Program-made: the position numbers and the translations under genes
Notes under the pieces: model-generated
The model's input: only the letters and a program-made list of their open reading frames with translations
Told to the model about the DNA's origin: nothing
Databases searched by the model: none
Part shown: positions 26,853 through 35,844 of the stretch, one piece after another
How the letters are laid out: each line of letters opens with the position of its first letter
How positions within the stretch are numbered: the stretch's first letter is position 1
Origin: an uncultured Cytophagales bacterium
Lineage (GTDB): Bacteria; Bacteroidota; Bacteroidia; Cytophagales; Thermonemataceae
Reading direction: 5' to 3'
NCBI GenBank assembly: GCA_938002655.1
Contig: CALLAC010000001.1
Location: 1-64,000, forward strand
Length of the DNA stretch: 64,000 bases

Positions 26853-28706
26853 CTAGAATTGAAAGTAAATAAAAGGCTGATTTTGAGAAGAACGTACTTG
26901 ATAGTAGAAAAAAATAATCCATAAAGAAATGAAAATAGCTTTTGCCCACTCGGGGCTTTGAATAAATTTTTCTTGTAAAAAACTTTTCCATTTGGTAGGA
27001 AAAAAGTATAAAAAGTATGCAAAAACTATCGTTAAAAAGACTTTGTAATAAGCCAGAATGATAGCTTCCGTGTTTTCCCAGGCAAATTGTTTAGTGATTT
27101 TAAGCAGTATCGTTTGAGCTACTTCAAAGGCAGAAATTACTTTCCCATTACCTATTTCAATAGGATTTGCTCTAAAAAATATCCAAGTCAAGCATACAAA
27201 ATGAAATGTAAGAATTTGAGAAAGAAAGTTCCAAACTTTACTTTTTTGCAAAGCAAATTTTTTGGCAATAGGCATCCAAGATTTATGTACCCCCAAAGCC
27301 AAGCCGTGCATAGCTCCCCAAACAATAAAACGCAAGTCGGCTCCGTGCCACAGCCCCCCCAAGAGCATTGTGAGCATAAGATTAGCATCGGTACTGAGGC
27401 TAAGCCTTCGGCTATTGCTCCAAATAGCCGAAAGCCACATCAAAAACACAAACACAATGCTAAAAAAACTAATCAGGGCTTGTTGCGTATAAAGAAATCC
27501 TGCCCAAATTACTAAAATATGCAAACCTACATATCCCCAAATATTTTTGAATTTACGAAGCCATAAAAGCCAAAAAATAGCACTCAAACCTCCAAAAACA
27601 AGCGATGCGGGCTCTAATCCGTCTAAAAGCAGTGCAATGGCTATACCCACCCATAGCATAAGATAAGTGAAAAATGAAGCCTTTCGATTACCACCCAAAG
27701 AAATATACAAATAGTCGCGAAGCCAAGAGGATAGTGAAATATGCCAACGCCGCCAAAATTCTGTAATGTTACTGCTATGATAGGGCTTTAGAAAGTTCAA
27801 GGGCAAGCGGAAGCCCAAAAGTAAAGCCAAACCTGTTGCAATATCGGTATACCCTGAAAAATCAAAATAAATTTGCAAGGCAAAGCCGTACACGCCCAAA
27901 AGATGCTCAAAACCTGAATACGTGTAAGGGTTTTCAAAAGTGCGACTTGCCCAATTCAGACTAATATAATCGGCGAGAATTTTTTTTGTCATTCCTGCAA
28001 TAATCAGCCAAAAAGCCCGACCTATTTCTGTTTTTTCTACTGAATAAGGCTTTTGGATTTGAGGTAAAAACTCCGTAGCACGCACAATAGGACCTGCCAC
28101 CAACTGCGGAAAGAAACTCACAAAGAGGGCAAAATCTTGCAGATTTTGAGTAGCAGAGATTTTACCTCTATACACATCAATCGTATAACTTAAAGTTTGA
28201 AACACATAAAACGAAATGCCCACAGGTAAAAAAATCTGACTAATTTCAAAATTTGAGCCTGTAAGCACGTTTGAAAGTTCTGCCAAATAATCTTTGGCAA
28301 CCCAATTTGTTCCTAAAAGTCTATTCAAAAAATTAGTAAGCAAGTAGGCATACTTGTAGTAGGCCAAAATACCCAAATTACAAAGTATGCTCAAAAGTAA
28401 AAAAATATTTTTAGCGAAGCGTTTTTGGGCTTTTTCAATCCAAAGAGCCAAATAAAAATCGGTAATAGTACTAAAAATAAGAAGCCAAAAATAAAAGCCA
28501 CTGGATTTGTAGTAAAAGAAAAAACTAAATACAAGCAAAATAAAATTTCGTAAAGCAATGTTTCGGTAAGTGATAGAAAATAGCAGAAAAAATAAGCCAA
28601 AAGCTATCCAAAAACTTTCTTGCAGAAAGTCCCAAGGGGTGGTAGAATGGTAGGCGAAAAAGTTGAAAAAGTCTTGTAAAAGCAAGAAATTTATATTTTT
28701 TTGCAA
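26853..28706 (-). CDS. MBOAT-family O-acyltransferase (AlgI-like), TTG start
   Basis: The 617-aa protein has about 12 membrane spans and the MBOAT motifs: 'FPQLVAGPIVRATEFLPQI', 'DFSGYTDIATGLALLLGF', 'FWRRWHISLSSWLRDYLYI', and the catalytic His in 'LLGGLWHGADLRFIVWG'. Such enzymes move acyl groups (usually acetyl) across the membrane to a polysaccharide, often with a secreted partner of the AlgJ/AlgX or SGNH type; none is adjacent. The frame has only TTG starts ahead of the conserved N-terminal region; I keep the first (28706), but one a few codons further in is possible. Confidence 0.9.
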   Translation of the reverse strand: MQKNINFLLLQDFFNFFAYHSTTPWDFLQESFWIAFGLFFLLFSITYRNIALRNFILLVFSFFFYYKSSGFYFWLLIFSTITDFYLALWIEKAQKRFAKNIFLLLSILCNLGILAYYKYAYLLTNFLNRLLGTNWVAKDYLAELSNVLTGSNFEISQIFLPVGISFYVFQTLSYTIDVYRGKISATQNLQDFALFVSFFPQLVAGPIVRATEFLPQIQKPYSVEKTEIGRAFWLIIAGMTKKILADYISLNWASRTFENPYTYSGFEHLLGVYGFALQIYFDFSGYTDIATGLALLLGFRLPLNFLKPYHSSNITEFWRRWHISLSSWLRDYLYISLGGNRKASFFTYLMLWVGIAIALLLDGLEPASLVFGGLSAIFWLLWLRKFKNIWGYVGLHILVIWAGFLYTQQALISFFSIVFVFLMWLSAIWSNSRRLSLSTDANLMLTMLLGGLWHGADLRFIVWGAMHGLALGVHKSWMPIAKKFALQKSKVWNFLSQILTFHFVCLTWIFFRANPIEIGNGKVISAFEVAQTILLKITKQFAWENTEAIILAYYKVFLTIVFAYFLYFFPTKWKSFLQEKFIQSPEWAKAIFISLWIIFFYYQVRSSQNQPFIYFQF

Positions 28707-28783
28707 AAATCAATTATCTAAAATCTTGTTTTTTGTGTTCTGTTTCCTATTGCAAATGAGATTTTTATGATTATCAAATTTTG

Positions 28784-29380
28784 CTACATTTTCAGGGCTA
28801 ATTTGATAAGCTCTTCTACGGTAGCATTGCCATCTTTGAGTTTGAGAATAGCTTCTACATTTTTTTCGGCAACGTTGCGAGCAAGCCCTAACACAACAAG
28901 TGCTGTAATAGCTTCTTCTTTTACAGACTTATAAAAAGGCACGGGTTGGGCAGTTTTTCCGCTTTCTGCTAGAAAATCTTTTTTCATTTTGTCTTTAAGT
29001 TCCAAAACTACTCTTTGAGCTGTTTTAGCCCCTATGCCCTTGATAGCTTGTAAGGTTTTAATATCTTCATTAGCAATAGCTTGCTGAATTTCGGTAGGAG
29101 TTGCCGAGGAGAGCATCACCAAAGCTGTATTAGCACCAATACCTGAAATGTTGATGAGTTCTAAAAAAAGTTTCTTTTCTGAAAGTTCTGCAAAGCCAAA
29201 AAGATTATGAGCGTTTTCTTGTACCTGCAAATATGTATGTAAAAAGGCTTCTTGTTCTACTTCACCAAGCAAGCCATAAGTATGTAAAGAAATTCTGATA
29301 AGATATCCTATGCCCGCAGTTTCAAGGATAACGTGTGTATGTTCTTTGTGTGTTAGTATTCCACGAATATAGGCAAACAT
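28784..29380 (-). CDS. ruvA: Holliday junction branch migration protein RuvA
   Basis: The 198-aa protein has the RuvA layout: OB-fold ('MFAYIRGILTHKEHTHVILE'), helix-hairpin-helix domain with 'LINISGIGANTALVMLS' and 'LQAIKGIGAKTAQRVVLELKDK', a flexible linker, and the C-terminal RuvB-binding domain ('EAITALVVLGLARNVAEKNV'). Start ATG 29380. ruvB and ruvC are not adjacent, which is common in Bacteroidota. Confidence 0.96.
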   Translation of the reverse strand: MFAYIRGILTHKEHTHVILETAGIGYLIRISLHTYGLLGEVEQEAFLHTYLQVQENAHNLFGFAELSEKKLFLELINISGIGANTALVMLSSATPTEIQQAIANEDIKTLQAIKGIGAKTAQRVVLELKDKMKKDFLAESGKTAQPVPFYKSVKEEAITALVVLGLARNVAEKNVEAILKLKDGNATVEELIKLALKM

Positions 29381-29432
29381 TGTAGGTAGAGAGTTTGAAG
29401 TTTTAGTGTTCAAATTTGAAAATTGAAGGTTA

Positions 29433-31727
29433 CTACTGATTTTTCAGGTTAGGAATAACGAAATAAATTTTAGTTCCTTTGCCAAGTTCTGACTCCAAAG
29501 AGATTTCACCGCCCAATTTGTTGATAGCTTCTTTTACAATATACAAGCCCAAGCCCGAACCAGCGAGCATGTCATTGGCTCTGTAAAACATATTAAACAC
29601 TTTATCCAAGTGATTTTTATGAATACCTATGCCATTATCTTGTATACTTACTTTGGCTTGCTTGCGTGTAACTTCTATTTTTACTTTGATGAAAGGCTTT
29701 TGCTGACGCATATTGGCGTATTTGATAGCATTGGAAAGCAAATTGTTGAAAATGATATTCAAACGGCTTTTATCGGAGTAGAAGGGAATTTTACTCTTGA
29801 TTTCAACGAGTTTTGAAATATGTTTGGAATTTTCCATATAATTGTACTGCTCAAAGCAGTTTTCAATCAGTTCTTGAAATTGAATATTTTCGGGCTGAAT
29901 ATCCAAACGAGCATTGCGAGAGTAGTCTAAAATATCTTTGATAAAATTATCCAGACGGCGAATACTTTTTTCTTGCAAACTCAAATATTCTTGAATTTGG
30001 GATATATCGTCGGTCATTCGGGCAAGCTGAATAAGTCCTAAAAGCGAAGAAATAGGGGCTCGTAAGTCATGAGAAACACTGTACACAAATCTATCTAATT
30101 CTGAATTGGCTTTACTCAGTTCTTCGTTGGCTTTGCGTATTTTCTCTTCTGCTATTTTTCTTTCGTGAATATCTAACGTAACGCCTGAAACACCTTGTAA
30201 TTTTCCATTTTCCTTGATAGCTTGTGCTTTGGTAAGAAACCATTTGTAATTGCCTGTATCTTTTTGATACTGACGCAGTTCTAGTTCATAGTTATCAATT
30301 TCTCCTGCAACCAACTTATCAAAATATTCGGCGAGTTTCTCTCTGTCTTCGGGATGAATGTATTCTTTGAGTTCTTGGCGGTTTTTAGGAACTTCATCGG
30401 TATCAGGGTTCATTCCGAATGAAATAAAAGTTTGCTTTGACCAAAAGATTTCACCTGTTTGGGTATTGGTATACCAAGACCCCATTTTAGCGAAGGTTTG
30501 GGCGTCTTCAAGTACTTGATTGGCTTTTTTGAGTTCATTTTCTTTTTGGCGAACTAGTTCCAAAGTATTTTTCAGGCGTTCTTCGCGTTTGGCAAGTTCT
30601 TCATTGAGCCGTTTTTCAGTTTCGAGTGCTTGAATAATTTTCTCTTCTGCCAGGGTTTGTTGGGTTACGTTATGTATAATTACCAGAACAGCATTGATAG
30701 TAGGCTCACGGAGCAGATTTTTAGCTTTGATTTCCATCCAATGAGCAGAGTTATCTTTATAGACAATGCGGAAAGTAGTACGAAAGAGTTTTCGGCGGGT
30801 ATTGATTACCTCGAAAAAGATTTTTTGAGCAAGTGAAGAGTCGTAAGGGTGTACTAGATCGAAAAAATTCTCGCCGTGTAGTTCGTTGCTCTGAAAGCCC
30901 CAACTCTTGTGAGCCGCAGGCGAAGCGTATAGAATAGTAGCGGCTTCGTCAAGCAAAAGTACCGAATCTTCTAAATTTTCAATGAGCAATTGGAATTTTT
31001 TGTTTTGGCTATCCAACAACTCTTCTACAAATTTATCCTGACTGCTAATATCTCGGAAAATCACATAAATATAAGCTTCTCCGTCATTTTCATCATAAAA
31101 GATTTCAGCTTTTACAGGTATTGTAGAGCCATCTTTTTGTAAAAAAAGTGAAATCATCTCGTAAGGCTCGGGGCTACGCTGTTTCACTTCAATCAGAAAG
31201 CGTTTCCAAGCATTAGGATTTTTTTGTTGGGCTAAATCGTTTTCTATTTCTAAAAATTTTTTGTTACGTATTTCTTCTAAACTATTGTAATGCAAATATT
31301 TGAGGGCAGAATGATTGGCTTGTAAAATATTACTGTTTTCTATATCTACAAACAAAATGCCTTCGCTTATTTCTTGGAGAACTTTTTGCAATTTGGGGGC
31401 AATATAGCTTCCTGCTTCCGAAATTTGCGAGTAAACAGTCCAAAGCCATTGATTTTGCTCTGCAAAAGGAATTATCTGCGAAAAGAGGGGTTTTTCAGAA
31501 ATCTTGTAATTCACATCGCCTATCCAAGTTTGTTGAGGAAGTTTTTCTACAAAAACATCGTTGAGACAATTATCTAAAAAATTGAATTTACCGAAATTTT
31601 TGCTTGAAATCTGAAAAAGACGTTGGGCTATGTTATTAGCTTGTAGAAGGATTCCTTTTTCGTTGATAATTATCCCTGCACACGTATCTCCTAATAAATT
31701 GAGCATATATTCTGCTACTGAAAGCAT
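29433..31727 (-). CDS. multi-PAS sensor histidine kinase (cytosolic)
   Basis: The 764-aa protein has no membrane span. From the N-terminus it holds an apparent PAS domain (~5-90), further PAS domains at ~110-230, ~240-360 and ~405-525 ('SWYTNTQTGEIFWSKQTF'), with a coiled coil near 360-405. Then come the HisKA H-box 'YSVSHDLRAPISSLLGLI' (~545) and an HATPase domain with N-box 'NNLLSNAIKYAN', 'DNGIGIHKNHLDKVFNMFYR' and 'GSGLGLYIVKEAI'. It lacks a receiver domain and no response regulator is next to it. The signal sensed is unknown. Confidence 0.92.
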   Translation of the reverse strand: MLSVAEYMLNLLGDTCAGIIINEKGILLQANNIAQRLFQISSKNFGKFNFLDNCLNDVFVEKLPQQTWIGDVNYKISEKPLFSQIIPFAEQNQWLWTVYSQISEAGSYIAPKLQKVLQEISEGILFVDIENSNILQANHSALKYLHYNSLEEIRNKKFLEIENDLAQQKNPNAWKRFLIEVKQRSPEPYEMISLFLQKDGSTIPVKAEIFYDENDGEAYIYVIFRDISSQDKFVEELLDSQNKKFQLLIENLEDSVLLLDEAATILYASPAAHKSWGFQSNELHGENFFDLVHPYDSSLAQKIFFEVINTRRKLFRTTFRIVYKDNSAHWMEIKAKNLLREPTINAVLVIIHNVTQQTLAEEKIIQALETEKRLNEELAKREERLKNTLELVRQKENELKKANQVLEDAQTFAKMGSWYTNTQTGEIFWSKQTFISFGMNPDTDEVPKNRQELKEYIHPEDREKLAEYFDKLVAGEIDNYELELRQYQKDTGNYKWFLTKAQAIKENGKLQGVSGVTLDIHERKIAEEKIRKANEELSKANSELDRFVYSVSHDLRAPISSLLGLIQLARMTDDISQIQEYLSLQEKSIRRLDNFIKDILDYSRNARLDIQPENIQFQELIENCFEQYNYMENSKHISKLVEIKSKIPFYSDKSRLNIIFNNLLSNAIKYANMRQQKPFIKVKIEVTRKQAKVSIQDNGIGIHKNHLDKVFNMFYRANDMLAGSGLGLYIVKEAINKLGGEISLESELGKGTKIYFVIPNLKNQ

Positions 31728-31863
31728 AGCAAGGTTTGTTTATGGTGTTTTGAAATAATTTTGTGGCTTTTTTTACACGATTTTTTTCAAAATCTGCTGA
31801 AAAAGCCTTTAATTTGGCACTAAAATACAAATTTTTTGGAAAAGCAACCATAAAATTTCAGTT

Positions 31864-33825
31864 ATGGGACACGACCAAAAAGACCTACATAAGTTTTCCG
31901 TAGCAGGAACATTGGTGACATTGGGCATTGTTTTTGGGGATATTGGTACTTCGCCTTTGTACGTAATGTCAGCAGTAATCAGTACTATTGAAAAACATGG
32001 GGGGGTGCTCAATAAGGATTTCATCTTTGGTGTAGTATCGGCAGTTTTCTGGACGCTCACAATGCAAACTACACTCAAATACGTGGTAATTACGTTACGA
32101 GCCGATAACAAAGGCGAAGGCGGGATATTTTCACTTTATACCCTGGTACGTAGGCGTGCCAAATGGCTGGTGGTAGTGGCTATGATAGGCGGTTCTATGC
32201 TTCTTGCCGAAGGAATTATCACGCCTCCGATTTCTGTGGTTTCAGCCATTGAAGGTTTGCGTCAAATCAATCCTAATATAGAGGAAAAGCATATTTTACT
32301 TCTTGCAACGCTGATTATTACTTTTATATTTTTTCTGCAACGCTTCGGAACTTCTTTTGTGGGCAAAAGTTTTGGTCCCATTATGCTTGTTTGGTTCAGT
32401 ATGCTGGGGGTTTTGGGAATTTTTCAAATTTTGCGTTATCCTGAAATCTTGAAGGCTGTCAATCCATACTATGCCTATCAAATGCTTACTAAAATGCCCA
32501 ATGGTTTTTGGATACTTGGGGCAGTATTTCTCTGTACTACTGGGGCAGAGGCTTTGTATTCAGATTTAGGCCATTGTGGGAGGGGAAATGTACGGGTAAG
32601 TTGGAGCTTTGTAAAAACAATGCTTTTACTAAATTACTTCGGACAAGGTTCTTGGCTTATTTCTCAAACAAAAATCAAGACTGGAATCAATCCTTTTTAT
32701 GGTATTATGCCTGATTGGTTTGTATTTACAGGGATAATTATTGCTACATTTGCGGCAATTATTGCCAGCCAAGCCCTTATTTCAGGCTCATTTACGCTTG
32801 TCAGCGAGGCAATACGGCTCAACCTTTTTCCCAAACTGAAAATCAATTATCCTTCCAAATTTAAGGGGCAACTTTATATTCCGAGTGTGAATACGATGCT
32901 ATACATAGGTTGTATGGGTGTGGTTTGGTTTTTCAAAGAATCGTCGGCGATGGAAGCGGCTTACGGGCTTTCGGTAAATACTACAATGCTGATGACCACC
33001 ATTCTGCTTGCATATTTTTTACAATCAAGAGGTTTACCTGCTTGGGGAGTTGCTATTTTTCTGATAATTTATCTTTCCATAGAATTATCTTTTTATTCGA
33101 CAAACCTCGTTAAGTTTGCTCATGGGGGGTATGTAACATTTGCAATTGCTTCGGCGATAGTTTTTGTAATGTGGGTGCGTAGCCGTGCCGTTGAAATCAA
33201 ACGCAGGCTTACTGAATACGTAAAAATTACTGATTATTTGGAGCAAATTAAAGAATTGAGTAAAGATGTTAGTGTACCCAAATATGCTACGCATCTTGTT
33301 TTTTTGAGTACAATGCGAAGTGATGATAAAGTAGAGCAGAAAATCATTTATTCTATTTTGCAAAAACAGCCCAAACGTGCCGATATTTACTGGTTTGTAC
33401 ACATTGAAGTAACTGACGAGCCTTATACAATGGAATACCGAGCTAAAATTATTGCCGACAACGATTTGGTGAAAGTAGAATTTCGTTTAGGCTTCCGCAT
33501 AGAGCAGAAAGTAAGTTTATTTCTGAGGCTAGTCATTCAGGATATGGTACGCAATGGCGAAATAGACGTACGCAGTCGTTATTATTCGCTCAAAGGTAGA
33601 AACATAATAGGGGATTTTCGTTTTGTAATTCTAGAAGAAGTACTTTCTTCAGATAATGACTTGCCTTTTATCGAGCAATTTATTCTCAATACTGATATAA
33701 GCATCAAAAATCTGACAGCTTCACCTGAAAAATGGTTTGGCTTGGATACCAGCCTTGTAACTATTGAAAAAGTGCCGCTTGTTATCAATCCTATTCGTGA
33801 TATAACCCTGACAAGGGTGCAGTAA
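31864..33825 (+). CDS. kup: KUP-family potassium uptake transporter
   Basis: The 653-aa protein matches KUP/HAK: 'GIVFGDIGTSPLYV' at the first span, 'NKGEGGIFSLYTLVRR', 'TGAEALYSDLGHCGR', about 12 spans up to residue ~430 and a ~210-aa cytosolic C-terminal domain. It takes up K+ with H+. Start ATG 31864. Its stop codon lies inside the stem of the shared terminator with rplT. Confidence 0.96.
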   Translation: MGHDQKDLHKFSVAGTLVTLGIVFGDIGTSPLYVMSAVISTIEKHGGVLNKDFIFGVVSAVFWTLTMQTTLKYVVITLRADNKGEGGIFSLYTLVRRRAKWLVVVAMIGGSMLLAEGIITPPISVVSAIEGLRQINPNIEEKHILLLATLIITFIFFLQRFGTSFVGKSFGPIMLVWFSMLGVLGIFQILRYPEILKAVNPYYAYQMLTKMPNGFWILGAVFLCTTGAEALYSDLGHCGRGNVRVSWSFVKTMLLLNYFGQGSWLISQTKIKTGINPFYGIMPDWFVFTGIIIATFAAIIASQALISGSFTLVSEAIRLNLFPKLKINYPSKFKGQLYIPSVNTMLYIGCMGVVWFFKESSAMEAAYGLSVNTTMLMTTILLAYFLQSRGLPAWGVAIFLIIYLSIELSFYSTNLVKFAHGGYVTFAIASAIVFVMWVRSRAVEIKRRLTEYVKITDYLEQIKELSKDVSVPKYATHLVFLSTMRSDDKVEQKIIYSILQKQPKRADIYWFVHIEVTDEPYTMEYRAKIIADNDLVKVEFRLGFRIEQKVSLFLRLVIQDMVRNGEIDVRSRYYSLKGRNIIGDFRFVILEEVLSSDNDLPFIEQFILNTDISIKNLTASPEKWFGLDTSLVTIEKVPLVINPIRDITLTRVQ

Positions 33826-33862
33826 AAACAAAGCCTCTGCTACAAGCAGAGGCTTTGTTTTT
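33824..33862. terminator. symmetric terminator overlapping the stop codons of kup and rplT
   Basis: AAAAACAAAGCCTCTGC-TACAA-GCAGAGGCTTTGTTTTT is a perfect 17-bp inverted repeat. Its first base pairs overlap the TAA of kup (33823-33825) and its last overlap the TAA of rplT (33861-33863), so both convergent messages end in the same hairpin with almost no 3' UTR. Confidence 0.9.
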
Positions 33863-34214
33863 ATGCTGATTGCTTTACTTTATCCACAACTGCCTTGAAG
33901 GCTTCGGGATGGTTCATGGCCAAATCAGCAAGCACCTTTCTGTTCATTGCCAAACCTACCTTGTTGTACATACCCATAAAACGCGAGTAGGAAAGCCCAT
34001 ATTGGCGAACACCCGCATTGATACGAGCTATCCAAAGGCGGCGAAAATCTCTTTTGCGTTGCTTTCTATCGCGATACGCATATTGCCAAGCTCTTTCTAC
34101 GGCATTTTTGGCAATAGTCCAAACGTTTTTACGTCTGCCAAAAAAACCTTTGGCAAACTTCATCATTTTTTTTCTTTTAGCACGAGAGGCTACTACATTT
34201 ACTGAACGTGGCAT
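33861..34214 (-). CDS. rplT: 50S ribosomal protein L20
   Basis: The 117-aa protein starts '[30 protein letters not shown]' and is basic and helical as L20 should be, with '[21 protein letters not shown]'. It binds 23S rRNA early in 50S assembly. Start ATG 34214; the track extension is not conserved. rpmI lies 95 bases upstream; infC, the usual first gene, is missing from the cluster. Confidence 0.98.
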   Translation of the reverse strand: MPRSVNVVASRAKRKKMMKFAKGFFGRRKNVWTIAKNAVERAWQYAYRDRKQRKRDFRRLWIARINAGVRQYGLSYSRFMGMYNKVGLAMNRKVLADLAMNHPEAFKAVVDKVKQSA

Positions 34215-34309
34215 AATTTTCTGTTGTTTTTGATTTTTGGCGTTGCCAAAGCAAACTTTTAGCCAAGAAATCGGGTGAAACCATAGAACCAAATAAAATT
34301 TTGTGTGAA

Positions 34310-34504
34310 TTATAAATTCAAAAGAGCCTTCACACGGGGCATATCGGCAGGGGAAACGAGTGTAAAATGCGACAAACGACGCTTCTGTTTGGTTTCTTTT
34401 TTGGTAAGAATGTGGTTTTTGTAAGCGTGCTTACGACGAACTTTACCTGTGCCTGTGAGGCGAAAACGCTTTTTTGCTCCCGAATTAGTTTTTACTTTGG
34501 GCAT
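34310..34504 (-). CDS. rpmI: 50S ribosomal protein L35
   Basis: The 64-aa protein '[31 protein letters not shown]' is full-length L35. It is followed by rplT. Upstream is a thioesterase gene instead of infC, and a consensus promoter lies between them, so rpmI-rplT is an independent transcription unit. Confidence 0.97.
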   Translation of the reverse strand: MPKVKTNSGAKKRFRLTGTGKVRRKHAYKNHILTKKETKQKRRLSHFTLVSPADMPRVKALLNL

Positions 34505-34541
34505 TTTCGTATAAGTTTAGTTGAACAGAAATTTTAGGGGG

Positions 34542-34572
34542 CAAATTTAGTAAAATTTTTCCTTTTACCAAA
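34542..34572 (-). promoter_or_regulatory. promoter of rpmI-rplT (TTTG-N19-TAAATTTG)
   Basis: Reverse-strand TTTG at 34569-34572 and TAAATTTG at 34542-34549, 19 bases apart, 38 bases ahead of the rpmI ATG. Confidence 0.65.
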
Positions 34573-34585
34573 ATCTCAAAAAAGA

Positions 34586-35014
34586 TTATTTCGGCAAAAG
34601 GTTGAGCATATTAGACGTAGCTTGAGAAATCAGCGTACCATCAAGGTGTACGATTTCTCCCTTCATCTGAATGATTTGCCTGCCTTTCCGAATAGTAGAG
34701 GCTTTGGCAACAATGGTATCACCTTTTTGAGCCTTTCCAACAAAATCTACTACCAAATTGATAGAAACCGAAGGATAAGGTTTTTCCATTGCCGCTACTG
34801 TTATGCCAATTATTTCATCTAAAATGAGTGCTTGTATACCTCCGTGCAATAGCCCCAAAGGGTTGCACATATCTTCTCGCACCAAAATGTGCATCTCGGC
34901 AGAGCCTTCTTCTATATGCTTGAGCGTCCCATTTATCCATTTGAGGACTGGTGGAGCAAAATCAGGTACAGGTTGATTGATAAAACTTTGGAGCGTCTGT
35001 AAAATCGAATTCAT
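34586..35014 (-). CDS. PaaI-type hotdog thioesterase
   Basis: The 142-aa protein is a single hotdog fold with 'NPLGLLHGGIQALILDEIIG' (the HGG motif and the acidic residue on the following helix of PaaI/acyl-CoA thioesterases), and 'VDFVGKAQKGDTIVAKASTIRKGRQI'. It should hydrolyse an acyl-CoA in the cytosol; the acyl group is unknown. Own promoter upstream at 35037-35071; divergent from the 35148 gene. Confidence 0.88.
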   Translation of the reverse strand: MNSILQTLQSFINQPVPDFAPPVLKWINGTLKHIEEGSAEMHILVREDMCNPLGLLHGGIQALILDEIIGITVAAMEKPYPSVSINLVVDFVGKAQKGDTIVAKASTIRKGRQIIQMKGEIVHLDGTLISQATSNMLNLLPK

Positions 35015-35036
35015 ATATCTGAAAATATTACAAGGG

Positions 35037-35071
35037 CAAAGGTAAGAAAAATCCTAAGTAAGTTTTACAAA
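35037..35071 (-). promoter_or_regulatory. promoter of the PaaI-type thioesterase (TTTG-N23-TACCTTTG)
   Basis: Reverse-strand TTTG at 35068-35071 and TACCTTTG at 35037-35044; spacer 23, the upper end of the usual range. Confidence 0.5.
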
Positions 35072-35099
35072 AAAGTATGATTAAAATCATCTGTTTTTA

Positions 35100-35131
35100 T
35101 TTGGATTTTTTCTAAATAGCTTTTATCTTTG
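35100..35131 (+). promoter_or_regulatory. promoter of the 123-aa gene (TTTG-N20-TATCTTTG)
   Basis: TTTG at 35100-35103 and TATCTTTG at 35124-35131 with a 20-base spacer, back to back with the thioesterase promoter. The ATG at 35148 is about ten bases beyond the predicted start of transcription. Confidence 0.65.
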
Positions 35132-35147
35132 TTGAAAATTTGTGAAA

Positions 35148-35519
35148 ATGGAAAGTAAAGCATCGTGGATAGAGCTGTATCGCAATAAAAAGGGGGCCAT
35201 CTATCAGTGTGAAAATACCCATCGTTTTGTGATAGAATTTGGTGGTACAAGCACTTTTTTCACATTTCAGCAATTCAAAGATTTTGGGCGGGTGATTGCT
35301 CAAATCAATTTGAATGTAATGCTGGAACGTATAGAACGAGCTTTTGATGTAGAAATTATCTATCTGCCCCAAAATGACCAAATCTATCAGTTAGAAATTT
35401 GTGAAGTGTATTATCTGAAAGATTTGCTTGCAGGAGCAAAGGCTTTTTTGGAGCTAAATAGCCTTTTGCACGAACTTGCTATCAATGCTTTTGAAACAGA
35501 ACGTTGTTCTACTGCTTAA
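35148..35519 (+). CDS. small cytosolic protein, possibly DUF6686-like
   Basis: The 123-aa product starts at ATG 35148 (track GTG is two codons earlier). It has an N-terminal beta-rich part ('GAIYQCENTHRFVIEFGGTSTFFTFQQFKDFGRVI') and a helical C-terminus. The strand pattern 'G.I.QC....F.I.FG' followed by 'F..F..F' resembles the Bacteroidota DUF6686 family, but the resemblance is from memory and weak. It lies 10 bases before a [2Fe-2S] ferredoxin-like gene and likely forms an operon with it. Confidence 0.65.
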   Translation: MESKASWIELYRNKKGAIYQCENTHRFVIEFGGTSTFFTFQQFKDFGRVIAQINLNVMLERIERAFDVEIIYLPQNDQIYQLEICEVYYLKDLLAGAKAFLELNSLLHELAINAFETERCSTA

Positions 35520-35529
35520 AAATTTGAGA

Positions 35530-35802
35530 ATGAGCAAAAAATATGAACTACCTGCCCAAGTAGTATGTATGTGTATGGGAAGCAAATGCCGAAAGTATAA
35601 CAAAGACTATTATAAAGATTTGAAAGATGCTCTTAAAAAGAAGAGCCTGCACTATCAGATAGAAATTTTGAAAACAGATTGCACAGGACGCTGTAAGTCG
35701 GCTCCTGTGGTTTGCTTTCAGCCTCAAAATCGTTGGCTCATTGATTTTTCTGAAAAAGAGTGGCAAAAAAATATTCAAGATTTATTTGAAATAGAGCTAT
35801 AA
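35530..35802 (+). CDS. thioredoxin-like [2Fe-2S] ferredoxin domain protein
   Basis: The 90-aa protein has a Cys pattern 'VVCMCMGSKCRKYN' ... 'KTDCTGRCKSAPVVCF' typical of the thioredoxin-fold [2Fe-2S] ferredoxins, also found as the NuoE C-terminal domain. Start ATG 35530. It is probably co-transcribed with the preceding small gene. A role as electron carrier or iron-sulfur sensor is inference. A weak hairpin (35817-35840) separates it from the convergent sensor gene. Confidence 0.82.
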   Translation: MSKKYELPAQVVCMCMGSKCRKYNKDYYKDLKDALKKKSLHYQIEILKTDCTGRCKSAPVVCFQPQNRWLIDFSEKEWQKNIQDLFEIEL

Positions 35803-35844
35803 AGCAAAAAAGGAGACAGTAGAAAAGCCTCTTTTTACTGAATA

